Positions 1-6,984 are shown, numbered from the stretch's first letter. The stretch: DNA of 8,724 nucleotides from Methylobacter sp. (GCA_028714995.1 JAQTLI010000089.1:1-8724), one strand, 5' to 3'. Numbers and translations are program-made. Notes: a model not told the origin generated them from the letters alone.

Positions 1-45
1 TCATGTTTTAATTTTGTCGCTCATATCTTTTGCCCACAAAACAAA

Positions 46-88
46 AAAGCACGAAGAACGAGAGGATTGATCACGTTCTTCGTGCTTT
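46..88 (-). terminator. Intrinsic terminator, minus strand
   Basis: A perfect 15-bp inverted repeat (46-60 with 74-88, arm AAAGCACGAAGAACG) encloses a 13-nt loop that contains TGATCA. Read on the minus strand the second arm runs into a T-rich tract (TTTTTTGTTTTG), the layout of a Rho-independent terminator. Read on the plus strand no T-run follows. It lies 112 nt beyond the stop of the lipoprotein gene and most likely ends that transcript. Confidence 0.85.
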
Positions 89-200
89 ATGGGAATTAAG
101 ATTTTGTTTAGTTAACTCAAATTGCTACGGCCTACTTTGTTAACTTCTCTGCTAATTGGATGCGACTCCCCCAAGCGCAACCAGCCCTGTAATACCAATG

Positions 201-680
201 CTAATCGCTAACTTTCTGCCTGCCAAACAAATGCGGTCCTTTAGACTGCACTTTCTCTTGCAGGCAATGATAAGCCGCGTTTTCATACTTTATAACCAAC
301 GACTGAGCATTTTTATGCTCGCCAATAAATTTCTCAGCTTCTTCTGCCGTCAAATTTTTCATCAAAAATGTTGCGATACACATGCAAGGCTCGTCGTAAC
401 GATGTTCATCCATGTCCTTATTAGCTGAGTTTTTCAGTTCTCTGTCTACGCATTGCTTGGCAAAATCGTGCTCAAATTTGTGTTTTTGGATATCCGTCAC
501 TTCGACATCATGGGAATGATCGAATGGATTATGCGCGGGATGCGCCTTAACAGCCACCTTTTCAGTCTTTTCAGTCGCTACTTTTTCCTCATCATCTGAA
601 CAGCCCGCAACAGACAACGCGATAACCATGCTGGTCAAGACGGCGAAAAAGAATTTCTTTGTAAATGTAAACGTTTTCAT
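201..680 (-). CDS. Predicted lipoprotein of unknown function, Cys/His-rich
   Basis: I do not recognise this family. The 159-residue product starts with a lysine-containing N-terminus, a hydrophobic stretch (about residues 10-25) and the lipobox SVAGC, with Cys27 as the expected lipidated residue. Ser at +2 suggests sorting to the outer membrane by the Lol rules. The mature part opens with an acidic/lysine linker (28-45) and a His-rich patch (His47, 50, 55, 57). A helical-looking domain follows with four cysteines, Cys77, Cys99, Cys101 and Cys139, including a CMC pair. These could form two disulfides in the periplasm or, with the histidines, bind metal; both are inference. The start is the only ATG that gives a complete signal peptide, but no clear Shine-Dalgarno precedes it. 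The gene stands alone, divergent from glnE, with its own terminator. A +1-frame hydrophobic tail after the C-terminus is described in the findings. Confidence 0.8.
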   Translation of the reverse strand: MKTFTFTKKFFFAVLTSMVIALSVAGCSDDEEKVATEKTEKVAVKAHPAHNPFDHSHDVEVTDIQKHKFEHDFAKQCVDRELKNSANKDMDEHRYDEPCMCIATFLMKNLTAEEAEKFIGEHKNAQSLVIKYENAAYHCLQEKVQSKGPHLFGRQKVSD

Positions 681-886
681 AGATTTGAATCGTAAATGGT
701 TAAGGATTTGATATTACAACTGGCTGAACTTTATCATTTTATTAAGGCTGGTTCTACCCATCTTCAGTATTCTTTAACAGATTGTCGCGCGGCATACTGA
801 AAACTCCCTGCATTTAGAATAAATAGCGCTACTTGTTGCAACCCTGTTTTCGATATCATGTTGTTTTCCATTCACGCCATTTATCC
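681..886. promoter_or_regulatory. Divergent intergenic region, lipoprotein/glnE
   Basis: This AT-rich spacer must hold the promoters of both the lipoprotein gene (minus) and glnE (plus). The only element I would name is a possible -10 box for glnE, TAGAAT at 815-820, but no good -35 sits at the right distance. No operator palindrome was recognised. The end assumes glnE begins at the ATG at 887. Confidence 0.3.
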
Positions 887-3757
887 ATGTCGTTTATAAA
901 AAGTCTCGAATCCGAATTTACAGCACTGCCCGGCGAGTTAAGAGCATCGGCAGCAGCCTCTCTGAAAAAATGGGATGAACAACTGGCGGAGCTTAATCTA
1001 AGTTTTGATCCTCCCCCCGAATTCATGGCATCAATCGCCAAAGTCTGGTGCTCCAGTCTGTTTGTTGCGGAAAGCTGTACGCGGCAACCCCAGTTGCTGG
1101 TGAATCTTGTTGTTTCCGGCGATTTATCGTCCGGTTACGCTGAAAACAGTTATGTCGACAAGTTAGCCCGCATAAAGGTCGAAACGGAAGCTGATTTAAT
1201 GGTGCAGCTGCGGCATTTCCGGCGCAGGGAAATGGTCAGGATAGCCTGGAGGGATTTGGCTGGATGGGCCGAATTATCCGAAACACTGACCAATTTATCG
1301 TGGCTGGCGGATGCCTGCATTCAATACGCACTGGATTTTCTTTATCAAAAGGCCTGCGAGCTGCGCGGCACGCCATTGTTGTCTGACGGCAGTCCGCAGC
1401 AGATCGTTGTGTTGGGCATGGGCAAGCTGGGCGCTTACGAATTGAATTATTCCTCTGACATAGACCTGATTTTTGCTTATGCCGAAGATGGCATGTTGCC
1501 GGACAGAAAAGAAACCAGCTACAGCGAGTTCTTTACCAAGCTATGCCGCAGCCTGGTAAAGGTTCTGGATGAGATCACAGTTGACGGTTTCGTCTTCCGT
1601 ACCGATATCCGCTTAAGGCCTTATGGCGATAGCGGCCCCATCGTCATGACCTTTGATGGCATGGAAAACTATTACCAGACCCAAGCCCGGGAATGGGAAC
1701 GTTATGCCATGATCAAGGTTCGCCAGGTTGCAGGCGATTTCAAAACCGGCGAGCAATTAATGGCCATGTTTAAGCCTTTTGTGTACCGGCGTTATCTCGA
1801 TTACGGCGCGTTTGAAGAACTGCGCTCGTTAAAGGCGCAGATTACCCAGGAATTGCGGCGCAAAGACCGCATGGAAAACATCAAGCTCGGGCCCGGCGGC
1901 ATACGTGAAATTGAATTTATCGGGCAAGCTTTCCAGCTAATACGCGGGGGCAATGAAAAGGCCCTGCAAACGCGCGGCATTCTGGATGTTTTGCAACTGC
2001 TGGGCGAAATGGAGTTGCTGGCGCCAAAAGATGCCGATCAATTAAAACAGTCTTACTGTTTCCTGCGCCGGGTGGAAAACCATATCCAGCAGTATCAGGA
2101 CAGGCAAACCCATGACTTGCCGGCAGACCGGTCAGCGCAGCAGATACTGGCGTATTCGATGGATTATCCGGACTGGATTAGCTTTAAACATGACCTGGAC
2201 AAGGTAAGAACTCAGGTACATGACGTATTTGACCAGGTTTTTTCGCTATCAAAACAGGACACCGCCAATCAGCACAGCCAAAATATCTGGGCTTGCGTAG
2301 CGGACGATGCGGAATTGATGGATGACCTGAAAGAATTCGGCATTCAAGAGACTGCTAAAATACTGGCCGCCATAAAAGATTTTAAAACCTCGGCAGCTAT
2401 CAGACGGTTAACCGCAAAAGGCGCGGGCGTGCTTGACCGGTTAATGCCGCAATTAATAGAGGGCATGCAGCAGACTGGTAACCCGGATGAATCCTTGATG
2501 CGGATACTCGGTTTGTTTGAGGCGGTTGCAGGCCGGACTGTGTATTTATCGCTATTGTCTGAAAATCCGGATGCCTTGTCTCAATTGATCAAACTGTCAT
2601 CGGCCAGTCCGTGGATTTGTGATTATCTATCGCTGTACCCGGTTTTATTCGATGAGTTGCTGGATACGCGCTCCCTTTACGAACCGCTCAAAAAAACCGA
2701 TCTTGATGCGCAGCTCAAGACTTTATTGGCTCAAGTTGACGTGCAGGATCTTGAACAGCTGATGATCATACTGCGACAGTTTAAGCAGTTGAATGTTCTA
2801 AGGGTTGCGGCCGCTGACATTATGGGCGTCGTACCTGTCATGGTGGTCAGCGATTACCTGACCTATATCGCCGAAAGCATAGTGGGGCATGTGGTTGAGC
2901 GTGCCTGGCTTATGCTGACAGACAAGCACGGCTTTCCACCCGATACCGATAATACCTCGATAGGTTTTGCAGTACTCGGCTTTGGCAAGCTGGGCGGTAT
3001 CGAACTGGGCTACGGGTCTGATCTGGATCTGGTGTTTTTGTATGATTGCCGGGATAACAATGCCATAACGAACGGCCAAAAGCCGATTTCCTGCGCCCAG
3101 TTTTACGGCCGACTGGGGCAGAAAGTCCGGCATATCCTCGATACCAAAATGTTATCCGGTGTACTCTATGAAGTCGATATGCGTTTACGCCCCAATGGCG
3201 ACTCCGGCTTACTGGTCAGCCATATTGATGGTTATGAAAATTACCTGAAAAATCAGGCTTGGACCTGGGAACTTCAGGCGCTGGTCAGAGGCCGGTTTAT
3301 CGCCGGTGATCCTCAACTGAAAATATACTATGAAGCGATTCGCAGCCGCGTTTTGAGCCTGCCCAGGGATACTGAAAGCTTAAAAAAAGAAGTTCGCGAG
3401 ATGCGCGAAAAAATGCGTGCAACCTTGGCTATCAAAGATAAAGACAAGTTTGACCTAAAACAAAGTAAAGGCGGTATTGCTGATATTGAGTTTATAGTAC
3501 AATTTGGCATTCTGGATCAGGCTGCAAAAAATGCAACGCTGACCACCTACACCGATAATGTAAGACTGCTTGAAGGCTTGCAGGAGCAGGGGTTTATTTC
3601 CAAAGCCAATGCGGAAATACTTAAAGCCGCTTACTGCGCTTATCGTGACTATGGTCATAAACTGGTTCTGCAGGGAGATCGGGCTGTTATAGAGGAGGCT
3701 GAGGTTGCCGAAATGAGCGCTCAGGTCGAACAGATTTGGCATGATTACATGGAGTAG
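887..3757 (+). CDS. glnE: Bifunctional glutamine synthetase adenylyltransferase / adenylyl-removing enzyme
   Basis: This cytosolic enzyme adenylylates glutamine synthetase (inactivating it) and removes the AMP again, under control of PII protein and glutamine. With the ATG at 887 the product has 956 residues (E. coli GlnE 946). Two nucleotidyltransferase modules are visible. The N-terminal adenylyl-removase module has GMGKLG at 177-182, the SDID aspartates Asp191/Asp193 and DIRLRPYGDSG at 240-250. The C-terminal adenylyltransferase module has GFGKLG at 698-703, SDLD with Asp712/Asp714 and DMRLRPNGDSG at 764-774. A helical regulatory linker lies between. An in-frame TTG at 833 would add 18 residues, but those do not look like a GlnE N-terminus, and neither start has a clear Shine-Dalgarno. 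The reading frame is intact. The TAG stop lies inside the left arm of a palindromic repeat. The order glnE-ilvE-waaF-waaC is as in Pseudomonas. Confidence 0.96.
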   Translation: MSFIKSLESEFTALPGELRASAAASLKKWDEQLAELNLSFDPPPEFMASIAKVWCSSLFVAESCTRQPQLLVNLVVSGDLSSGYAENSYVDKLARIKVETEADLMVQLRHFRRREMVRIAWRDLAGWAELSETLTNLSWLADACIQYALDFLYQKACELRGTPLLSDGSPQQIVVLGMGKLGAYELNYSSDIDLIFAYAEDGMLPDRKETSYSEFFTKLCRSLVKVLDEITVDGFVFRTDIRLRPYGDSGPIVMTFDGMENYYQTQAREWERYAMIKVRQVAGDFKTGEQLMAMFKPFVYRRYLDYGAFEELRSLKAQITQELRRKDRMENIKLGPGGIREIEFIGQAFQLIRGGNEKALQTRGILDVLQLLGEMELLAPKDADQLKQSYCFLRRVENHIQQYQDRQTHDLPADRSAQQILAYSMDYPDWISFKHDLDKVRTQVHDVFDQVFSLSKQDTANQHSQNIWACVADDAELMDDLKEFGIQETAKILAAIKDFKTSAAIRRLTAKGAGVLDRLMPQLIEGMQQTGNPDESLMRILGLFEAVAGRTVYLSLLSENPDALSQLIKLSSASPWICDYLSLYPVLFDELLDTRSLYEPLKKTDLDAQLKTLLAQVDVQDLEQLMIILRQFKQLNVLRVAAADIMGVVPVMVVSDYLTYIAESIVGHVVERAWLMLTDKHGFPPDTDNTSIGFAVLGFGKLGGIELGYGSDLDLVFLYDCRDNNAITNGQKPISCAQFYGRLGQKVRHILDTKMLSGVLYEVDMRLRPNGDSGLLVSHIDGYENYLKNQAWTWELQALVRGRFIAGDPQLKIYYEAIRSRVLSLPRDTESLKKEVREMREKMRATLAIKDKDKFDLKQSKGGIADIEFIVQFGILDQAAKNATLTTYTDNVRLLEGLQEQGFISKANAEILKAAYCAYRDYGHKLVLQGDRAVIEEAEVAEMSAQVEQIWHDYME

Positions 3758-3845
3758 GATGTGCTAACCAAAAGTAGGCGCTTTAGGCGACGCAGTGCAG
3801 CGCATCATTCGCGAACGATGCGCTTCGTACCTCAGCACATCCTAC
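3754..3845. repeat. REP-like palindromic repeat at glnE 3' end
   Basis: The outer arms are a perfect 12-bp inverted repeat (3754-3765 GTAGGATGTGCT with 3834-3845). The centre is a second palindrome, GCGCATC at 3798-3804 pairing with GATGCGC at 3817-3823 around a TTCGCGAA core. The left half between these is degenerate and contains TAGGCG twice (3775-3780 and 3784-3789). GTAGGATGYGCT-type palindromes are, from general knowledge, frequent intergenic repeats in gammaproteobacteria. The left arm supplies the glnE stop codon (TAG, 3755-3757). No T-run follows, so it is not a typical terminator, though the fold could affect transcript ends or stability between glnE and ilvE. Confidence 0.75.
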
Positions 3846-3909
3846 GCACTTGTCGGTTTTATTGTTTCACGCAATGCGTGGAAATGGGAAATACATAAAC
3901 ACTAATGTT

Positions 3910-3913
3910 GGAG
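3910..3913 (+). promoter_or_regulatory. Shine-Dalgarno of ilvE
   Basis: GGAG lies 5 nt before the ATG at 3919 and 8 nt before a second ATG at 3922. The spacing fits either, so translation may begin at the second codon as well. The choice changes the protein by a single Met. Confidence 0.6.
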
Positions 3914-3918
3914 AATAA

Positions 3919-4845
3919 ATGATGACTATGGACGACAGAGATGGCGTTATTTGGCTGGATGGCAAGTGGGTTGAGTGGCGCGAAGCTAAAGTCCATGTGT
4001 TGACGCATACCTTGCACTACGGCTTGGGCGTGTTTGAAGGCATCAGGGCTTATCACGCGGAAAAAGGCACGGCAATTTTCAAGATGCAGGATCATACGGA
4101 TCGCCTGTACCGTTCCGCGCACATCATGAACATGAATATGCCCTATGGTAAAGACGAAATAAACCAGGTTCAGCGCGATGCGGTGGCCAAAAATAACCTG
4201 GACAGTGCCTATATTCGCAGCATGTGTTTTTTAGGCTCTGAAGGCATGGGCTTGAGGGCGGATAACCTGAAAGTACATGTCATGGTTGCCGCATGGTCAT
4301 GGGGCGCATATCTGGGCGCGGAAAGCATAGAACAAGGCATACGCATCCGTACCTCATCTTATACACGCAACCATCACAACAGCACCATGTGCAAAGCCAA
4401 AGCCAACGGCAATTACATTAACTCCATTCTCGCGCTGCAAGAAGCGCGCGCCAATGGTTACGATGAAGCGTTAATGCTGGATCATGAAGGATTTGCGGCA
4501 GAAGGCAGCGCCGAAAACCTGTTTATCGTGCGTAACGGTAAAATTTACACGCCGGAAACCACCTCGGCTCTGGAAGGCATCACCCGCGACACGGTCATGA
4601 CGATTGCCAGAGAACAAGGTTTTGAGGTTATCGAAAAACGCATTACCCGCGACGAAATTTACGTGGCCGATGAAGCATTCTTTACCGGTTCCGCGGCCGA
4701 AGTTACGCCGATCAGGGAACTGGATAACCGCGTAATAGGCTCCGGCAGCCGGGGACCGGTTACTGAGAAATTACAAAGCATGTATTTTGACTATGTGCAT
4801 GGCCGCAGAGATGATCATGCCGACTGGCTGACTTACGTCGCCTAA
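3919..4845 (+). CDS. ilvE: Branched-chain amino acid aminotransferase
   Basis: A PLP-dependent fold-type IV transaminase that makes leucine, isoleucine and valine from their 2-oxo acids with glutamate as amino donor, in the cytosol. The product has 308 residues (E. coli IlvE 309). The sequence shows the N-terminal segment KVHVLTHTLHYG (24-35), FEGIRAY (39-45), the PLP lysine Lys161 in KANGNY, AEGSAENLF (194-202) with Glu195 placed to bind the pyridine nitrogen, and the phosphate-binding FTGSAAEVTP (255-264). A GGAG Shine-Dalgarno supports the start. The 3' end lies 4 nt before the waaF start, so ilvE probably heads an ilvE-waaF-waaC transcript, with the palindromic repeat between it and glnE. 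No leader peptide rich in branched-chain residues or attenuator is seen upstream. IlvE is favoured over D-amino-acid aminotransferase by length and motifs. Confidence 0.95.
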   Translation: MMTMDDRDGVIWLDGKWVEWREAKVHVLTHTLHYGLGVFEGIRAYHAEKGTAIFKMQDHTDRLYRSAHIMNMNMPYGKDEINQVQRDAVAKNNLDSAYIRSMCFLGSEGMGLRADNLKVHVMVAAWSWGAYLGAESIEQGIRIRTSSYTRNHHNSTMCKAKANGNYINSILALQEARANGYDEALMLDHEGFAAEGSAENLFIVRNGKIYTPETTSALEGITRDTVMTIAREQGFEVIEKRITRDEIYVADEAFFTGSAAEVTPIRELDNRVIGSGSRGPVTEKLQSMYFDYVHGRRDDHADWLTYVA

Positions 4846-4849
4846 CATC

Positions 4850-5929
4850 TTGAAAAAACCATCAAAAATATTAGTCGTTGGCCCGTCATGGGTCGGCGAT
4901 ATGGTGATGGCGCAAAGCCTGTTTATCACCTTGAAAAATGTCCAGCCGGGCTGTCAGATTGATGTGCTGGCTCCTGCATGGTCATTTTCCTTGCTGGAAA
5001 GAATGCCCGAAGTGTCCAAGGCCATCACCATGCCGTTATCACACGGCCAGTTTGGCCTGGTGGACAGAATCAGGCTGGGCAGACAGTTGCGCGCGGAAGG
5101 CTACAATCAAGCGATCGTGCTGCCAAACTCCTGGAAATCCGCATTGACTCCATTTTTTGCCAACATTCCCGTCCGTACCGGGTATATTGGCGAGTGCCGC
5201 TGGGGCTTGCTCAACGATGCCAGAGAACTGGATAAAAACCTGCTGACCATGACCGTGCAACGCTTTGTCGCGCTGGGATTGCCCAAAGATTGTCCATTCC
5301 AGCCTGACTGCCCTGAACCCGTCATCGTCATTGAGAAAAACAAGCAACAGGCCGTCATCGATAAATTCAAGTTAACGCCGTCTGTCACCGCGCCTGCTCC
5401 CGGCAGTCTTGCGGCATACACACCATCCATGGCGATAAAAATCCTGGCCTTATGTCCCGGTGCCGAATATGGTCAGGCAAAGCGCTGGCCGGCAAAATAT
5501 TACGCCGAAATCGCTCGGCATAAAATTGACCAGGGCTGGCAGGTCTGGCTGTTTGGCTCCGATAAGGATAAAGAGGTCGCCGAACAAATCAACAGGGCAA
5601 CTTCTGGGTTCTGTACCGACTTCACCGGTAAGACATCTCTAGCCGAGGCGATCGATTTAATGTCGCTGGCTAATACCGTGGTGAGCAATGATTCCGGCTT
5701 GATGCACGTAGCAGCCGCGCTGGACAAAAAACTCATCGCCATTTATGGCTCGTCGGATCCGGGCTTTACGCCGCCACTGAATGACAAGGCACATGTTATC
5801 TCTTTGAATCTTGATTGCGCACCCTGCTTTAAGCGCGATTGCCCGCTTGGCCACACAAAATGCTTGACCGGAATCATGCCCGATCAGGTGCTTGAATTTA
5901 TAACGGTTACCCAATCAGGGCGTAAGTGA
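4850..5929 (+). CDS. waaF: ADP-heptose:LPS heptosyltransferase II
   Basis: A GT9-family glycosyltransferase at the cytoplasmic face of the inner membrane that adds the second heptose to the lipopolysaccharide inner core. The 359-residue product has the N-terminal GPSWVGD (11-17), with Asp17 in the position of the general base of the family, LLNDARELDK in the N domain, the ADP-heptose site CPGAEYGQAKRWP (202-214) and NDSGLMH (280-286). Near the C-terminus four cysteines (323, 326, 331, 338; CxxC-x4-C-x6-C) are present that E. coli WaaF lacks. The start is TTG, the only plausible initiator, 4 nt after ilvE, with no strong Shine-Dalgarno, so it may depend on translational coupling. It overlaps waaC by 4 nt. 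Residues about 180-196, a Pro/Ala-rich inter-domain linker, are encoded by an inserted palindromic repeat and have no counterpart in E. coli WaaF. Confidence 0.94.
   Translation: MKKPSKILVVGPSWVGDMVMAQSLFITLKNVQPGCQIDVLAPAWSFSLLERMPEVSKAITMPLSHGQFGLVDRIRLGRQLRAEGYNQAIVLPNSWKSALTPFFANIPVRTGYIGECRWGLLNDARELDKNLLTMTVQRFVALGLPKDCPFQPDCPEPVIVIEKNKQQAVIDKFKLTPSVTAPAPGSLAAYTPSMAIKILALCPGAEYGQAKRWPAKYYAEIARHKIDQGWQVWLFGSDKDKEVAEQINRATSGFCTDFTGKTSLAEAIDLMSLANTVVSNDSGLMHVAAALDKKLIAIYGSSDPGFTPPLNDKAHVISLNLDCAPCFKRDCPLGHTKCLTGIMPDQVLEFITVTQSGRK
5388..5438 (-). repeat. Intragenic palindromic repeat, copy in waaF (reverse orientation)
   Basis: The reverse complement of this 51-nt stretch matches 6232-6282 in waaC at 45 of 51 positions without gaps, including 28 identical nucleotides (5411-5438). 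In the reverse orientation it folds as a short hairpin with CTGC and GCAG flanking a CGGGA loop. It is in frame in waaF and encodes about 17 residues (180-196) between the two domains, where insertion is easily tolerated. The boundaries are set by the similarity to the other copy and could be a few bases off. Confidence 0.85.
5917..5920 (+). promoter_or_regulatory. Shine-Dalgarno that decides the GTG start of waaC
   Basis: AGGG lies 5 nt before the GTG at 5926, inside the last codons of waaF. It supports the non-ATG start, which is also required for the conserved N-terminus MKIAIVKLSALGD. Confidence 0.6.
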
Positions 5930-6984
5930 AAATTGCCATCGTAAAACTCTCGGCTCTGGGAGACATCGTACATGCGATGGTCGCGCTACAATTCATCAAG
6001 GCTTACTCCGCTGACATTCAAATCGACTGGATTGTTGAAGAACGCTTTGCCGAAGCTTTAAAAAATAACCCCGATATAGATAACATTCTGACTGTTAACC
6101 TGAATTCCTTAAAAACCAACAAGACAGGCTTTTTTCAGCAGCTCAAAACAATCCGCAGCTATGCCCATAATAATTATGATCTGGTTATTGATGCCCAAGG
6201 GCTGATAAAATCGGCAATTACTGCAAAATTGTTATCGCCATGGATGGTGTGTATGCCGCGAGCCAGTCGGGAACTGGCGCGGCGCGGTAAACACATCGCC
6301 GGATTCGATGCCAATTCCATCAGGGAAAAAGCCGCATCGTGGCTTTATGATGTAAAGATTGCCTGTGCTTACGATGCCAATACCATTGACAGAAATGCTC
6401 TCATTCTATCCAGGCCTATAGGGATAAGCATCACACCCGAACAAATCCTTTCCAAAAAACCGTTTTTGTTTTTCAAAAACGAAGATCCGCAAATTTATAA
6501 TTACTTGCTAAAAGACCGGAAAAATATTGTGCTGGTGATAGGCTCAACCTGGGACAGCCGAAACTACCCGGCGGATAAGTTTGTAAAAATAGCGGAAGCT
6601 TTACAGCAAAACTGCCTTGTTATATGGGGCAGTGAAAAGGAAAAAGCCGATGCAGAATTGATGGCTGCGCAGTCCACATTCATCAAAGTCATGCCCAAGC
6701 TGGATCTGAACAGCCTGAAAGCACTGATTGCCAACGCCGATTTAGTGATTGGCAATGACACCGGGCCGACTCATATGGCTTGGGCCTTAAACAGACCATC
6801 AATCACCATTTTCGGCCCGACACCGGTCAGCCGGGTTTATCAGACCGACATCAACAAAGTGGTCAAGTCCGCTTCACTCGTCAATTCGTATAAACTCAAC
6901 AAACAGGATTATTCGATTAAGGATATCGATGAGCGGGAGATTATCGAGCTGGCAAAATGTTTATTGCCAGCTCGATCAGAGTGA
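5926..6984 (+). CDS. waaC: ADP-heptose:LPS heptosyltransferase I, with in-frame repeat insertion
   Basis: A GT9 glycosyltransferase that adds the first heptose to Kdo2-lipid A at the cytoplasmic face of the inner membrane. The product has 352 residues. Visible motifs are LSALGD (8-13) with Asp13 as the family's catalytic base, YDLVIDAQGLIKSA, GFDANSIREKAASWLYD after the insertion, IGSTWDSRNYP in the nucleotide-sugar domain and GNDTGPTH (276-283), with Asp278 corresponding to the E. coli DTG aspartate. The start is GTG, overlapping the waaF stop as GTGA. Between KSA and GFD there are 28 residues where E. coli has 12; residues about 105-122, basic and Trp/Met/Arg-containing, come from a palindromic repeat. 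The last codons lie in a perfect 13-bp inverted repeat. waaC is favoured over other GT9 enzymes by motifs and by position next to waaF. No waaG or waaP follows, unlike Pseudomonas; rpiA is convergent instead. Confidence 0.92.
   Translation: MKIAIVKLSALGDIVHAMVALQFIKAYSADIQIDWIVEERFAEALKNNPDIDNILTVNLNSLKTNKTGFFQQLKTIRSYAHNNYDLVIDAQGLIKSAITAKLLSPWMVCMPRASRELARRGKHIAGFDANSIREKAASWLYDVKIACAYDANTIDRNALILSRPIGISITPEQILSKKPFLFFKNEDPQIYNYLLKDRKNIVLVIGSTWDSRNYPADKFVKIAEALQQNCLVIWGSEKEKADAELMAAQSTFIKVMPKLDLNSLKALIANADLVIGNDTGPTHMAWALNRPSITIFGPTPVSRVYQTDINKVVKSASLVNSYKLNKQDYSIKDIDEREIIELAKCLLPARSE
6232..6282 (+). repeat. Intragenic palindromic repeat, copy in waaC
   Basis: This 51-nt stretch is the second copy of the element in waaF, in the opposite orientation. 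It folds as GCCGC (6255-6259), a 2-nt bulge, GCCAGT (6262-6267), loop CGGGA (6268-6272), ACTGGC (6273-6278), GCGGC (6279-6283). Compared with the waaF copy, two stem pairs have changed on both sides (6267/6273 T-A to C-G; 6265/6275 A-T to T-A) while the loop is unchanged. It is in frame and its translation includes the stretch WMVCMPRASRELARR. Confidence 0.85.
6943..6976. repeat. Perfect 13-bp inverted repeat at the waaC 3' end
   Basis: ATCGAGCTGGCAA (6943-6955) and its complement (6964-6976) flank an 8-nt loop, AATGTTTA. It lies wholly inside the last codons of waaC, 6 nt before the stop. No T-run follows on either strand, so it is not a standard intrinsic terminator, but such a stable hairpin could halt the polymerase or protect the mRNA end. 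Confidence 0.8.

Noticed and set aside
1..24. Seven-codon minus-strand frame (MSDKIKT) just beyond the terminator
   Set aside because: Too short to judge at the window edge, with no clear ribosome binding site.
156..428. Plus-strand frame opposite the lipoprotein gene
   Set aside because: It is antisense to a gene with a clear signal peptide and lipobox, lacks a ribosome binding site and has low-quality composition.
833..886. In-frame TTG that would extend GlnE by 18 residues
   Set aside because: The added residues (Cys, Tyr, His, Phe-rich) do not resemble a GlnE N-terminus, there is no Shine-Dalgarno, and the ATG at 887 gives a normal family length.
3865..3884. Small imperfect hairpin (TTTCACG / CGTGGAAA) upstream of ilvE
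   Set aside because: Short, bulged stem without a T-run or conserved riboswitch features; not enough to call a regulatory element.
3874..3918. 14-codon reading frame whose TAA directly abuts the ilvE ATG, a possible leader peptide
   Set aside because: It has no Shine-Dalgarno, only one Ile and one Val and no Leu, and no attenuator-terminator follows. Most likely chance.
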